A DNA stretch of 35,812 nucleotides from CAZAFM01 sp964484395 (GTDB taxonomy: Bacteria; Campylobacterota; Campylobacteria; Campylobacterales; CAZAFM01), in the NCBI GenBank assembly GCA_964484395.1, contig CAZAFM010000011.1, positions 1 through 35,812 of the forward strand, read 5' to 3'. Under the pieces are notes generated by a model. It worked only from the letters and a program-made list of their open reading frames with translations. It searched no databases and was not told the DNA's origin. Below, piece after piece: positions 1 through 6,526 of the stretch (position 1 is its first letter; each line of letters starts with the position of its first letter). The translations under genes were made by a program, and so were the position numbers.

Positions 1-84
1 CGAAATTGTCGCTTCGCTCGGATCTTCAGCAGTAGGCTCACGCACCTTTGGTGCTTGCAGGTTTTGCAAGAAATATATTGACAT
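1..84 (-). other. Left-edge GC-rich segment: open frame running off the edge, with two palindromes
   Basis: This segment is visibly more GC-rich than its surroundings. It carries a palindrome GCACC-TTT-GGTGC (42-54) and an adjoining one CTTGCA-GGTTT-TGCAAG (54-70). On the minus strand a frame opens with ATG at 84-82 and stays open to the window edge for 28 codons, starting MSIYFLQNLQAPK. It has no convincing ribosome binding site. It could be the 5' end of a gene that continues outside the window, or a repeat tail. I do not recognise the peptide. Confidence 0.25.
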
Positions 85-103
85 TTTACCACAAAGGAAT
101 TTT

Positions 104-631
104 TTGGATAGTTTTGTATATTTAGCTAGCCTTTTTTTATCTATGATAGTTCAGGTGGTAGTCCCACCTCTTCCAGCGGAGCTTATAGTTATAGTCGCTG
201 CAAAGAGTTTTGGGATATGGACTACAACTCTTGTAGCGGGTAGTGGGCTTTTTGTAGGTGGGGTTTTGGTCTACTACTTCGCATCTTGGATAGAAAAAAG
301 ATTTAAGAACTTCTTTGAAAGAGGAAAGGTAGCAAAGGTTATTTTGAGACTTAAAGAGGTTGAGACATTTATCCTACTAATAAGGGTACTTCCATACAAT
401 CCTTCTGATATTATCTCTTATGCAGCTGGACTTATAAGAGTATCTCCAAAGAAGTTCATAACTATTACATTTTTTGTCTCATATATACGCTGCTTCCTTC
501 TTAGCTACTTTGGAAGCTCTATAGAGAGCATGGGTTCACTTTTTGTAGTTTTTGGGCTACTTTTGTTATCTGCAGCAATTGGTTGGGTTTTTGTATTTGG
601 TCAAAAGCGACTATCTAGTAGTAAGTCCTAG
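104..631 (+). CDS. VTT/DedA-type small membrane protein
   Basis: This is a 175-aa inner-membrane protein with about four hydrophobic segments (roughly residues 5-30, 38-60, 115-135 and 140-165). It resembles the VTT (SNARE-associated/TVP38/DedA) family. The middle part, with RVLPYNPSDIISYAAGL, matches the family's R-x-x-P...N...AG signature loop. Members are thought to scramble or transport lipids or undecaprenyl phosphate, but a substrate cannot be assigned here. The start is TTG at 104, supported by AAAGGA at 93-98; no ATG fits better. The protein is on the short side for the family. Its last 21 bases overlap, tail to tail, the end of the minus-strand rhodanese gene, so the two transcripts converge. 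Family membership is fairly secure and function is not. Confidence 0.75.
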   Translation: MDSFVYLASLFLSMIVQVVVPPLPAELIVIVAAKSFGIWTTTLVAGSGLFVGGVLVYYFASWIEKRFKNFFERGKVAKVILRLKEVETFILLIRVLPYNPSDIISYAAGLIRVSPKKFITITFFVSYIRCFLLSYFGSSIESMGSLFVVFGLLLLSAAIGWVFVFGQKRLSSSKS

Positions 632-1267
632 TGCTCTCCATGATGTAAGCCCACCTCTATACCACTTAATCTTTGTTTTTGGGTACCCTTTTGATGTGAG
701 GTTTTTGACAAACCAGTTTGATTGTGGGCACCAAGCACCATTACAAAAAACAACAATCTCTTTTGCATCTTCAAAGCTATACTTTCCATCTTGATGCTTT
801 ATACCAAGCTTTTTCATCACTTCCTTGTAGTCATCTTCTAATATAGGGTCGTATTTTAAGTCGTAGTGAGCTATATGCATAGCACCAGGTATAGTTCCAT
901 CCTCAAGCCACTCACCACTTCTTGTGTCTATGAGTGCTCTTGAGTTATCAAGGTTTTTCATAAACTCTAACACCTCAAGCTCTCCTATGGTTTCTATATC
1001 TTTATCAAGCTTCATAGGTTGTATCTTTCCAGCTACTGTGACAAATGATTTTTTGCACTCTTTGCTTATGTTTTGGTTCGCAAACTCTCCACCCCATATA
1101 TTTGAAGGTGAGGTTGCTACGCTTTTGCAGGCTTCTATATTCTCTCTTTTTACCTCTATATTCTTGTCTCCATCTTTTATAGTAAAGCTATCTATACCAA
1201 AACCAGCTAGTAAGAGGGTTGGTATGAGAGTAGAGATGTATAGTATTAAGAGTAGTTTTTTTCGCAT
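611..1267 (-). CDS. Secreted rhodanese-like protein, 218 aa
   Basis: The N-terminus MRKKLLLILYISTLIPTLLL is a signal peptide or membrane anchor, so the protein should act in the periplasm. Residues about 95-215 form a rhodanese domain: LIDTRSGEW near 112 is the usual D-x-R loop, and FCNGAWCPQS holds the presumed catalytic Cys175 with a second cysteine at 180. Rhodaneses carry sulfur as a persulfide, or serve as sulfur-relay or binding domains. The region at 25-90 is unassigned. The reading frame extends 29 codons further upstream, but the start at 1267 has AAAAAGGA in front and begins at the signal peptide. A divergent SDR gene starts 53 bases away, and a second secreted rhodanese lies about 1 kb further on. 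Together these suggest a periplasmic sulfur function, which fits a sulfur-metabolising organism but is inference. Confidence 0.8.
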   Translation of the reverse strand: MRKKLLLILYISTLIPTLLLAGFGIDSFTIKDGDKNIEVKRENIEACKSVATSPSNIWGGEFANQNISKECKKSFVTVAGKIQPMKLDKDIETIGELEVLEFMKNLDNSRALIDTRSGEWLEDGTIPGAMHIAHYDLKYDPILEDDYKEVMKKLGIKHQDGKYSFEDAKEIVVFCNGAWCPQSNWFVKNLTSKGYPKTKIKWYRGGLTSWRALGLTTR

Positions 1268-1301
1268 AGTGTGTCCTTTTTGCTTGATTGTAGCATTACT
1301 T

Positions 1302-1310
1302 TGGTAAAAT
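1302..1310 (+). promoter_or_regulatory. Extended -10 promoter element before the SDR gene
   Basis: TGGTAAAAT is an extended -10 box (TGn plus TAAAAT at 1305-1310). The SDR start codon at 1320 is only nine bases downstream, so a transcript from here would be almost leaderless. Alternatively the true translation start is slightly further in, or the match is fortuitous. Confidence 0.4.
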
Positions 1311-1319
1311 GTCATCAAT

Positions 1320-2159
1320 ATGGTGAAACGAACTATTTTAATAACAGGAGCCACAAAGGGTGGTATTGGATATGAAGTTGCAAAATCTCTACAGCAAAGA
1401 GGTCACAGTGTGGTTGTCACTGCAAAGAGAGATGAAGTAGTAGATGAGCTAAGGCTTGAAGGTTTTATCTGCTTCAAGCTTGATTATAGAGATGAAGATT
1501 CTATAAAAGCAGCATATAAAGACGCAAAAAGTGCACTTAAAGGAAAAGTGGATGTAGTTTTTAATAATGGGGCTTATGGTCAGCCAGGGGCACTAGAAGA
1601 TATAGATTCTATGGTGCTAAAAGAGCAGTTTGAAGCTAACTTCTTCGGATGGCATACACTTATAAAAGAGGCTCTGCCAGATATGATAAAAAGAGATGAG
1701 GGTAGGATAATTCAGCATAGTTCAGTTCTAGGTCTTGTAGCCTTACGGTATAGAGGCGCTTATAATGCTTCAAAGTATGCACTTGAAGGCTATAGTGATA
1801 CTTTAAGACTTGAGCTAAAAGATAGAGGAATAAAAGTCATTACCATAAATACAGGTCCTATAGAGAGTAATTTCAGAGATAATGCAAGGGAGGCTTTTAT
1901 CAAAAATGTAGATGTAGAGAGAAGTTTTTTATCATCTCTATACAAAAAGCAGTTAGAAGGGAAGTTTGCCAAAGGAAGCAAAGATGATTCTATATTTTCA
2001 AGAGGTGCTGAGGTAGTAGTAAAAAAGCTCATAAAAGCCATAGAGGACAAAAACCCAAAACCTAGATACTATGTGACTGAAGCTACAATGCTTATGGGGT
2101 TATTAAAAAGAGTGCTTCCTACCTCTATGCTTGATAGAGTACTTTTAAAGGTTGAGTAG
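1320..2159 (+). CDS. Short-chain dehydrogenase/reductase (SDR)
   Basis: This is a 279-aa classical SDR. The Rossmann nucleotide motif is TGATKGGIG (residues 9-17). This form with an extra glycine is the one seen in the 17-beta-HSD/acyl-DHAP-reductase-like subgroup. NNGAYG (82-87) corresponds to the usual NNAG. The catalytic set is Ser135 with Tyr148 and Lys152 in YNASK. The C-terminal extension (RYYVTEATMLMGLLKRVLP) also resembles that subgroup. The substrate is unknown; lipid or carbonyl compounds are typical. No strong ribosome binding site precedes ATG 1320. The next gene's ATG follows the stop codon immediately, so these genes are probably co-transcribed. Fold and enzyme class are secure. 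Confidence 0.85.
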   Translation: MVKRTILITGATKGGIGYEVAKSLQQRGHSVVVTAKRDEVVDELRLEGFICFKLDYRDEDSIKAAYKDAKSALKGKVDVVFNNGAYGQPGALEDIDSMVLKEQFEANFFGWHTLIKEALPDMIKRDEGRIIQHSSVLGLVALRYRGAYNASKYALEGYSDTLRLELKDRGIKVITINTGPIESNFRDNAREAFIKNVDVERSFLSSLYKKQLEGKFAKGSKDDSIFSRGAEVVVKKLIKAIEDKNPKPRYYVTEATMLMGLLKRVLPTSMLDRVLLKVE

Positions 2160-2258
2160 ATGATGGTTGAAGATGTAAAGAGTTTGATAGCTGAGATTAT
2201 TTTTTTTGCATTAATAGCTATTGCACTTTTAATATGGAGAAAAAGAGCTAAAGAGTGA
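2160..2258 (+). CDS. Small single-span membrane protein, 32 aa
   Basis: A 32-codon frame begins with ATG ATG directly after the SDR stop codon and ends at TGA 2256-2258. The peptide has a charged start (MMVEDVKSLIAE), one hydrophobic span (IIFFALIAIALLIW) and a basic tail (RKRAKE), which is the positive-inside pattern of a small membrane protein. AAAGG at about 2149 can serve as its ribosome binding site. The rhodanese gene follows 16 bases later with its own AAGGAGG. It lies in an apparent SDR-small protein-rhodanese operon. Its size means standard gene callers may omit it. No function can be assigned. Confidence 0.55.
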   Translation: MMVEDVKSLIAEIIFFALIAIALLIWRKRAKE

Positions 2259-2274
2259 GATTTAAGGAGGAATT

Positions 2275-2673
2275 ATGAGATTTGTTTTAAGTCTATTTTT
2301 TGTAACAACTCTGCTTTTTGCGGGGTATAAAGATATAGACCCCAAGGAGCTTCAAAAGCTAAAAGATGAGGGAGTGGTAGTAATAGATATAAGAACAGAG
2401 CCAGAGTGGATAGATGTAGGAGTGATTCCAGGAAGCCAACTTGCTACCTCACATATAGATGATGGACTTGTGTATGATGAGTTTGTGAAGAAGCTTGATG
2501 AGATGGGGATTTATGATGATTTTATACTTGTTTGCAGAAGTGGAAATCGTAGTAGAGAGTTAAGCGAGCGACTAAATCAAGATGGTTATGATGGATTTTA
2601 CAATCTAAAAAATGGTATCAAAAGCTGGATTGTGCAAAGAAAGGCGGTACAAAAGCCTATGCTAGGGTACTAA
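2275..2673 (+). CDS. Secreted single-domain rhodanese, 132 aa
   Basis: The N-terminus MRFVLSLFFVTTLLFAG is a signal peptide. Residues about 18-125 are one complete rhodanese domain: VIDIRTEPEW carries the conserved D-x-R, and the active-site loop is CRSGNRS with catalytic Cys87, a standard six-residue loop as in sulfurtransferases. It should act in the periplasm on thiosulfate, polysulfide or a protein persulfide. AAGGAGG at 2264-2270, four bases before ATG, is the strongest ribosome binding site in this part of the window. It ends the small plus-strand operon and converges on the ferredoxin gene; a 10-bp hairpin lies between them. Confidence 0.88.
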   Translation: MRFVLSLFFVTTLLFAGYKDIDPKELQKLKDEGVVVIDIRTEPEWIDVGVIPGSQLATSHIDDGLVYDEFVKKLDEMGIYDDFILVCRSGNRSRELSERLNQDGYDGFYNLKNGIKSWIVQRKAVQKPMLGY

Positions 2674-2822
2674 TTCTCATAGAGTAATTCTAGTACTTAG
2701 TTCATCCCAAGCTGATACACCATATTTCTTGAACTCTAATGATGTTGCTCTTGATTTTGGGTAATAGGTAGTAATTAGTTATGGAAGTTTGGACTTTCAA
2801 ATTAGATAGTAAATACAAGATG

Positions 2823-2846
2823 ATACTCCGTGAAGACACGGAGTAT
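2823..2846. terminator. Perfect 10-bp hairpin between convergent genes
   Basis: ATACTCCGTG-AAGA-CACGGAGTAT is a perfect stem with a four-base loop. It lies between the rhodanese gene (plus) and the ferredoxin gene (minus). There is only a short T stretch after it on plus and none on minus, so it is a probable bidirectional terminator, but not a textbook one. Confidence 0.55.
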
Positions 2847-2862
2847 TTATGAGAAGCGCTAA

Positions 2863-3162
2863 TTAGTATCTAAGTCTTATGTATCCACCTGGTCTTTCAA
2901 CAACCATCTGACATGATAGTCTGCTGTTTATGTGGTGGTCAGGCATGGTTGAGAGAACTCTTTTTTCTTTATCATTTAATGGACTTAAAAAATCCATTCC
3001 CTCAACTACATTTATGATACAGGTTCCACACTCTCCATCTCTACAACCAAATGGAATTGATGAACCACTCTTCTCTGCTACATCTTGAATAGTGCTTCCT
3101 GCAGGAACTTTGATTGCTAGAAAATCATTCATGATCTCCACTCTTGTTAAATCATCAGCCAT
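2863..3162 (-). CDS. [2Fe-2S] ferredoxin at the end of the nif cluster
   Basis: This 99-aa plant/adrenodoxin-fold ferredoxin has the cluster ligands Cys40, Cys45, Cys48 (GCRDGECGTC) and Cys84 (RLSCQ). That C-x4-C-x2-C...C spacing is typical of [2Fe-2S] ferredoxins found next to nif genes. A role in electron supply to nitrogenase, or as a protective FeSII-like partner, is inferred from location only. AAAAGGAG precedes ATG 3162. A short inverted-repeat element begins 23 bases upstream of the start codon, just beyond the ribosome binding site. The gene may therefore be cut off from the operon promoter, read through the element, or driven by a promoter inside it. Confidence 0.88.
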   Translation of the reverse strand: MADDLTRVEIMNDFLAIKVPAGSTIQDVAEKSGSSIPFGCRDGECGTCIINVVEGMDFLSPLNDKEKRVLSTMPDHHINSRLSCQMVVERPGGYIRLRY

Positions 3163-3185
3163 ACTCTCTCCTTTTCTTTTTTTAA

Positions 3186-3501
3186 GGGCACCTCTAAAAA
3201 TCCTATGTAGTCATAGAAGCTGAATTTGAGGCAATCTTTGAATAATAAAATTCTTGAATTAACTACAGTTNNNNNNNNNNNNNNNNNNNNNNNNNNNNNN
3301 NNNNNNNNNNNNNNNNNNNNNNNNNNNNNNNNNNNNNNNNNNNNNNNNNNNNNNNNNNNNNNNNNNNNNNGAAGCTGAATTTGAGGCAATCTTTGAATAA
3401 TAAAATTCTTGAATTAACTACAGTTAGTCCTTCAAATTTTATTATCCAAATCTCACCTGAGCTTCAGCTTCTATGACCGCATAGGATTTTTGGAGGTGCC
3501 C
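3186..3501. mobile_element. MITE-like element with ~75-80 bp imperfect terminal inverted repeats (contains assembly gap)
   Basis: The left end (from 3186, GGGCACCTCTAAAAATCCTA) and the reverse complement of the right end (ending 3501, GGGCACCTCCAAAAATCCTA) match closely for about 75-80 bases. Shared blocks include GTCATAGAAGCTGAA and ATAATAAAATT. TAA stands directly outside both ends (3183-3185 and 3502-3504), like a 3-bp target duplication. No transposase gene is visible. Removing the gap and the duplicated 55 bases leaves about 161 bp of pure inverted repeat. This is the form of a miniature inverted-repeat element, possibly mobilised by an IS5-like transposase. The family is inference. Confidence 0.7.
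3216..3425. repeat. 55-bp exact direct duplication flanking a 100-N gap
   Basis: Bases 3216-3270 and 3371-3425 are identical over 55 bases, and exactly 100 N (3271-3370) lie between them. This is the picture of two contigs that overlap by a k-mer length but were joined by a scaffolder with a default gap. The true sequence probably has a single copy and no gap. Any reading frame drawn across the N run is meaningless. Confidence 0.8.
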
Positions 3502-3522
3502 TAAACCCAATGAGGTTTACTT

Positions 3523-3571
3523 CTATCTTGCAAAAAGATAGCAGCAAAACCCATAAGGAGTTAATCCTTAT
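3523..3571 (-). other. Two hairpins just downstream of nifZ
   Basis: CTATCTT-GCAAA-AAGATAG (3523-3541) and ATAAGGA-GTTAA-TCCTTAT (3553-3571) are perfect 7-bp stems. The second overlaps the nifZ stop codon. Neither has a clear T run on the minus strand, so 3' end processing or mRNA stabilisation is as likely as termination. Confidence 0.4.
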
Positions 3572-3825
3572 ATAGGCTTTATCTCAAAATCCCTACACCC
3601 AACAACAAGCCCAACCTCTATAAAGTCAACCTCATAAACTCTAATAGTCTGCAAAAAATCACCAGTTTTTCTCACATACCCTTTTGAGCCTTTTGGGATG
3701 AGTACATCTCCTACTTTTCCATAGGGAAAGGTGCCATCATTTTTGATATCTTGAAGTGCCTCTACAAAGGTGTTTACTTCATATAGTGGAGCTTCATTTA
3801 CTCCTCTGGTGTCTGATTTCATCAT
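3568..3825 (-). CDS. nifZ: NifZ, NifDK maturation protein
   Basis: This 85-aa protein matches the NifZ family. The core is GDVLIPKGSKGYVRKTGDFL (residues about 39-58), followed by VYEVDF and the closing VGCRDFEI. The family pattern is G-x-x-GYV...G.FLQ...Y.V.F...VGCR..E. NifZ acts with NifW and others in forming the second P-cluster of NifDK. The length is near the short end for the family. AAAGGAG precedes two consecutive ATG codons (3825 and 3822); either can be the start. It follows nifW by nine bases. A hairpin overlaps its stop codon and a MITE-like element lies about 65 bases beyond. Confidence 0.9.
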   Translation of the reverse strand: MMKSDTRGVNEAPLYEVNTFVEALQDIKNDGTFPYGKVGDVLIPKGSKGYVRKTGDFLQTIRVYEVDFIEVGLVVGCRDFEIKPI

Positions 3826-3834
3826 TTACTCCTT

Positions 3835-4131
3835 TTATGCGCAAGCTGTACTATCACTGCAACTAGCACAACTACTCTCACCCCATATATCAGCAGCACT
3901 TGGATTATACCCTTTAGCAAACTCCCCATATATGGTTAGAAGTGACCATTTAAGGCGGTTATATTTCTCATCCTCATCTTCTAGTTCGGCTGCTTTCTCT
4001 AGTGCGTGCGAAAACTTCTTGAGGATAAAAAGTCTCTTTGAATTTAGCAGTTTCTTATCATATGGAATCTCAAAAAACTCCAAAAAATCCTCACATGTGC
4101 TCAGTTTTGCCATTCTCTCTAAGACTTTCAT
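3835..4131 (-). CDS. nifW: NifW, nitrogenase stabilising protein
   Basis: This 98-aa protein carries the NifW signature at its N-terminus: CEDFLEFFEIPYD (about 13-25), then RLFILKKF (33-40) and a helical region. NifW is required for full activity of NifDK and is described as a protective or assembly factor. AAGGAG stands before ATG 4131. The tail ends SSCASCSDSTACA with three closely spaced cysteines, which I do not recall as part of the family core. They could be a metal- or redox-active tail. It sits between fdxB and nifZ in the same operon. Confidence 0.9.
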   Translation of the reverse strand: MKVLERMAKLSTCEDFLEFFEIPYDKKLLNSKRLFILKKFSHALEKAAELEDEDEKYNRLKWSLLTIYGEFAKGYNPSAADIWGESSCASCSDSTACA

Positions 4132-4172
4132 ACCATCTCCTTGTTAAGCCGATTTACTTTTTAGTATCTTTT

Positions 4173-4424
4173 TTAAGCAGCTGAATGTTCAAAGCATCCT
4201 TTAGGGCATACTTTTGCACACACTTTACATCCTATGCACTCACCATCATTTACGATAACCATAAACATAATATCTTCACCATCTTCATCTTCATCCTCTT
4301 CAAGAGTCATCACTCCACTAGGACAGGCTTTGTAACATCTACCGCAGGCTATGCAATCCTCTTTGTTTAGTGCTTCAACAAACTCTTGTACCCACTCACT
4401 TCCGTTTTTTTTCAATACCGCCAT
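4173..4424 (-). CDS. fdxB: FdxB, nif-specific ferredoxin III (2x[4Fe-4S])
   Basis: This 83-aa bacterial-type ferredoxin has two cluster motifs: C24-x2-C27-x2-C30-x3-C34P and C63-x2-C66-x2-C69-x3-C73P, plus Cys77 near the end. An acidic linker (EEDEDEDGED) separates them. The ending CPKGCFEH is characteristic of nif-specific ferredoxin III. It is a likely electron donor in nitrogenase reduction or cofactor synthesis. The frame is open further upstream, but ATG 4424 has AGGAGG in front and lies one base after the stop of the DUF269 gene, which indicates translational coupling. Confidence 0.9.
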   Translation of the reverse strand: MAVLKKNGSEWVQEFVEALNKEDCIACGRCYKACPSGVMTLEEDEDEDGEDIMFMVIVNDGECIGCKVCAKVCPKGCFEHSAA

Positions 4425-4425
4425 C

Positions 4426-4848
4426 TCAGTCCTCCTGCTTGTATTTGTTGTATGTTTCGAGTGCTTTTTGGTACATTTTTGCACCTTCACTCTCTAGTTT
4501 TTCTGTTGTTTTAAAGCCGTAGTTGTTGGCATCTCTTATAGTTTTATCAGCTATTACTATTTTTCCAGCTATTACAACTACTCTTCCAAAGCCCTCATCA
4601 CTAAACTCCATCATGACATTACTAAGCTCCCCAGTCTCCCTCTCAAACTCAGTAGCTATGGTTTGAAAAAACATCTTGATATTAAAAAGAGCTTGTTCAT
4701 CTTTAATGTGGCAGTTTGCTGCCGCTCCTGCTTCACCCTTTTTCTTAATGTACTTTTTATCTATAAGCTCATCATCACTCATTCTACCCCAGTGATTGTA
4801 TGTATCAATCGCTCTTAGTTGTGCTAATAGTGCCTTTGTAAACTCCAT
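4426..4848 (-). CDS. NifX-associated protein (DUF269 family)
   Basis: This 140-aa protein matches the NifX-associated DUF269 family (Pfam NifX-associated). Diagnostic parts are the start LLAQLRAIDTYNHWGRMSDD, the central acidic and hydrophobic stretches, and GRVVVIAGKIVIADKTIRDA. The gene is nearly always found beside nifX or nifE/nifN. Its role is not firmly established; it probably supports FeMo-cofactor handling. Its ATG overlaps the nifX stop by one base (TAATG), so the two are translationally coupled. Confidence 0.9.
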   Translation of the reverse strand: MEFTKALLAQLRAIDTYNHWGRMSDDELIDKKYIKKKGEAGAAANCHIKDEQALFNIKMFFQTIATEFERETGELSNVMMEFSDEGFGRVVVIAGKIVIADKTIRDANNYGFKTTEKLESEGAKMYQKALETYNKYKQED

Positions 4849-5219
4849 TATTTAGCCTCTTCAGTAGCAACAATTCTTTTTATCCACGGAGGCGGGTTTC
4901 CATTTAGCATTTTGACTAACTCTTTTGCAGCCTCATCTATGGATTTTGGCTCAGTTACCTTGATGGGATGAATTTTTGAGTGTATGACTTTTGCAGCAGC
5001 TGTTGGTCCTATAGCTTCACAGTACAGTATAGATGAGCCTTTTATAGCCTCTATTCTGTTTTTAATCTTTCCCTCTTCATCATCTATTGCTTCATCTGTT
5101 TTGACTATCTCTGAGATTTTGTATCCATCTTTGTTCACATCATATATGGCAAACTGTTTTGCCCATCCAAAATGTTCATTAATATTCTCTAAATCTTTTG
5201 TAGCAAATGCAACCTTCAT
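4848..5219 (-). CDS. nifX: NifX, FeMo-cofactor precursor carrier
   Basis: The 123-aa product belongs to the NifX/NafY/NifB-C-terminal family that binds NifB-co or the VK-cluster during FeMo-cofactor synthesis. It begins MKVAFATKDLENINEHFGWA; the HFGWAKQFAIYDV segment is the family hallmark. I chose ATG 5219 because AAAAGGAG precedes it and homologues begin here. A start at 5270 is also possible: that ATG overlaps the nifN stop (ATGA), has AAAGGAG in front and would add 17 residues. Only protein data can decide. It lies within the nifE-nifN-nifX-DUF269 run. Confidence 0.92.
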   Translation of the reverse strand: MKVAFATKDLENINEHFGWAKQFAIYDVNKDGYKISEIVKTDEAIDDEEGKIKNRIEAIKGSSILYCEAIGPTAAAKVIHSKIHPIKVTEPKSIDEAAKELVKMLNGNPPPWIKRIVATEEAK

Positions 5220-5266
5220 AATCTCTCCTTTTAAAGATTTTTTATCAAGTATTTTTATTTTAATAC

Positions 5267-6526
5267 TCATTCACACTCCTTTAGAGATGAGACTATACTT
5301 TTTAAAAGATAGCATCCACCCTCATATAGAATGTCGTTTTTTAGCCCCACTCCTATGTTGTCATAATCAGGAAAACCTCTAAGCAAAAGAGGCTTATGGA
5401 AGTTTTTGGAAATACTCTTTCCATGTGAGTTGGTTATCAAAATATCAACCTCATTAGCAATCTTTTCTAAATCCTCCAAATCTCCTAATGAGTGAGATTG
5501 ACAAACAGCACTAAAGTCTAATCCACTTTTTGTAGGTGTAAATATATACTTTGTAGTTGCGCCAACTTCGGCTAAGAGCTTAGCTACTCCATAAGCTTCA
5601 TCTGCTTCTAAGGCAATAGCGACTTTAGTTTTGCCCATAAGAAAGTGGGAGTCAAGGTAGATATCTTGTAGTCTCTCCCTCCATCTTCTTAGGCTTTTTG
5701 GTGGTTTGATATTTTTTATATTTATGAGTTCTGAGGCTAGTTTATCACTACTATCTAGTCCATGTATAGAGTCTAGATGTATATGTTTGATATTTGGGTT
5801 TTTTTTCATCAATGCTTTTGCTGATCTTTTAGTAGAGTCACCTATACTTATAACTATAGAGCTTTTGGCAAGGCTTTTAATGTTATCTTTTTTTATCCCA
5901 CCTTGGGCTACTTGTCCCTGCTTTTTACCCAAATGTCCATCAAGTGCAGTTGATATATCTGGTAAAGCGTATGCTAAAAACCCAAAGTTGTTTACAAACT
6001 CTTTTAACTTCTCCACCTCTATAGGTGATATGTTTACATTTGGTAGAATAGTTGCTATTGAGCAATCAGTTGTATCACTCTTATCTACTAGTTGATCTAT
6101 GAGTGCCTTTTGAGCTTCAACAAAGCCAAACTCTAAACCTCCGTGATAATCTGGTGTATGAATATATATTGCGTCATGGTCAAGTTTTTTAGAGGCATTA
6201 GCTATATCATCACCTTTTGTTTCAGTTAGTCCTGTGCTAATGATTGCAATCAAAGCTGGGTTGACTTTACTAGAGATATTTTTTACCGCTTCTGCTATCT
6301 CTTTTCCACCATCCATAATGGCAGTAATATCATTAACAGCAGTTGAGCATACGGCTATTGGTTCATTAAAATGTCTAGTAAAGAGAACCTTTGAGTAGTT
6401 TGAACACCCTTGAGCACCATGTATAACTGGCATCGTTGAATCAACGCCTAGTATTGCAAGATGGGCACCCATGGGAGCTGAGAGCTTGATAGGATTTACT
6501 TGTAGGGGTTTTGGTGAACTACTCAT
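5267..6526 (-). CDS. nifN: NifN, FeMo-cofactor scaffold beta subunit
   Basis: The 419-aa product pairs with NifE to form the NifEN scaffold on which the FeMo-cofactor precursor is matured. It is homologous to NifK. The motif HGAQGCSNY holds the conserved cluster cysteine (Cys41), and RHFNEPIAVCSTA and STGLTETKGDD align with NifK. The usual P-cluster third cysteine is replaced (STGLTE), as expected for NifN. I chose ATG 6526, which overlaps the nifE stop as ATGA and has GGGAG upstream; a start four codons earlier is possible. The last residues overlap an alternative nifX start. Confidence 0.95.
   Translation of the reverse strand: MSSSPKPLQVNPIKLSAPMGAHLAILGVDSTMPVIHGAQGCSNYSKVLFTRHFNEPIAVCSTAVNDITAIMDGGKEIAEAVKNISSKVNPALIAIISTGLTETKGDDIANASKKLDHDAIYIHTPDYHGGLEFGFVEAQKALIDQLVDKSDTTDCSIATILPNVNISPIEVEKLKEFVNNFGFLAYALPDISTALDGHLGKKQGQVAQGGIKKDNIKSLAKSSIVISIGDSTKRSAKALMKKNPNIKHIHLDSIHGLDSSDKLASELINIKNIKPPKSLRRWRERLQDIYLDSHFLMGKTKVAIALEADEAYGVAKLLAEVGATTKYIFTPTKSGLDFSAVCQSHSLGDLEDLEKIANEVDILITNSHGKSISKNFHKPLLLRGFPDYDNIGVGLKNDILYEGGCYLLKSIVSSLKECE

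Noticed and set aside
552..1307. Plus-strand frames opposite the first rhodanese gene
   Set aside because: They lie opposite a gene with a signal peptide, ribosome binding site and recognisable domain, and have none of these themselves.
2677..2778. Minus-strand frame of 33 codons containing EFKKYGVSAWDELSTRITL
   Set aside because: The peptide looks gene-like and might be a remnant, but it has no start codon and a stop lies directly upstream. I could not link it to a family.
3147..3389. Open frame crossing the N run on minus
   Set aside because: It exists only because the 100 N are read as unknown codons; the flanks are inverted-repeat sequence and the ferredoxin leader.
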